DNA from: a bacterium
GTDB lineage: Bacteria > Patescibacteriota > Minisyncoccia > Minisyncoccales > UBA10102
Assembly: GCA_030699255.1 (NCBI GenBank)
Contig: JAUYJR010000025.1
Location: 1-5,314, forward strand
Direction: 5' to 3'
Length of the DNA stretch: 5,314 nucleotides
Shown: piece by piece, positions 5,276 through 5,314 of the stretch
Layout: each line of letters begins with the position of its first letter
How positions within the stretch are numbered: the first letter of the stretch is position 1
Notes under the pieces: generated by a model
Database searches by the model: none
What the model was told of the DNA's origin: nothing
Seen by the model: only the letters and a program-made list of their open reading frames with translations
Made by a program: the position numbers and the translations under genes

Positions 5276-5314
5276 GGAGAGGTGCGTGAGTGGTTTAAAC
5301 GGCAGTCCTGGAAA
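5276..5314 (+). tRNA. tRNA-Ser (anticodon GGA), 3' part beyond the window
   Basis: The acceptor 5' strand GGAGAGG (5276-5282) is followed by TG and a D-arm in which CGT (5285-5287) pairs with ACG (5299-5301) around a loop containing GTGGTT. The anticodon-stem 5' strand is CAGTC (5303-5307) and the seven-base anticodon loop is CTGGAAA (5308-5314), giving anticodon GGA (5310-5312), which reads UCC and UCU serine codons. The GGAGAGGTG opening is typical of bacterial tRNA-Ser. The anticodon-stem 3' strand, variable arm, T-arm and acceptor 3' strand are outside the window. Confidence 0.93.

Overview
The window reads as a bacterial chromosome segment with all recognised genes on the + strand. It carries the 3' end of uvrA, a groES-groEL chaperonin operon, a lemA-htpX-zinc-ribbon gene set, and the 5' part of a tRNA-Ser gene cut by the window edge. 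Candidate Phyla Radiation / Patescibacteria (Parcubacteria-like) is my best guess for the source. The reasons are the LemA + short HtpX + tandem zf-TFIIB arrangement, the sequence style of these proteins, four spaced genes without a Shine-Dalgarno sequence, and low-complexity intergenic word repeats. This is inference from family knowledge; no marker gene in the window settles it.

Layout. 2-442: C-terminal 146 residues of the excinuclease ABC subunit A. 443-535: a compact control region with a sigma70-type promoter (446-474) starting four bases after the uvrA stop, then a CIRCE-like operator (481-507) at the predicted transcription start. 536-835 groES and 1001-2626 groEL are separated by a 165-bp spacer (836-1000) built almost wholly of CAA/TTG heptamer words. 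2627-2835: a strong hairpin after groEL, two further GC-rich hairpins, and a candidate promoter for the next gene. 2836-3399 lemA and 3549-4451 htpX are separated by a second heptad-word spacer with a different vocabulary (GAAA/CGA). 4448-4987: a zinc-ribbon gene sharing an ATGA overlap with htpX. 4988-5275: a gene-free stretch with a candidate promoter, a MITE/REP-like inverted repeat and a TATAAT box. 5276-end: tRNA-Ser(GGA).

The genes suggest a protein quality-control neighbourhood: the cytosolic chaperonin, probably under HrcA/CIRCE heat-shock repression, beside a membrane-stress set (LemA, the HtpX protease and a small zinc protein that is probably translationally coupled to HtpX). The coding content is conventional. 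The least ordinary material is in the spacers: two 7-bp-periodic word arrays, one of which has the same words on the opposite strand in the same order at a constant 117-bp offset, and the nested inverted repeats before the tRNA.
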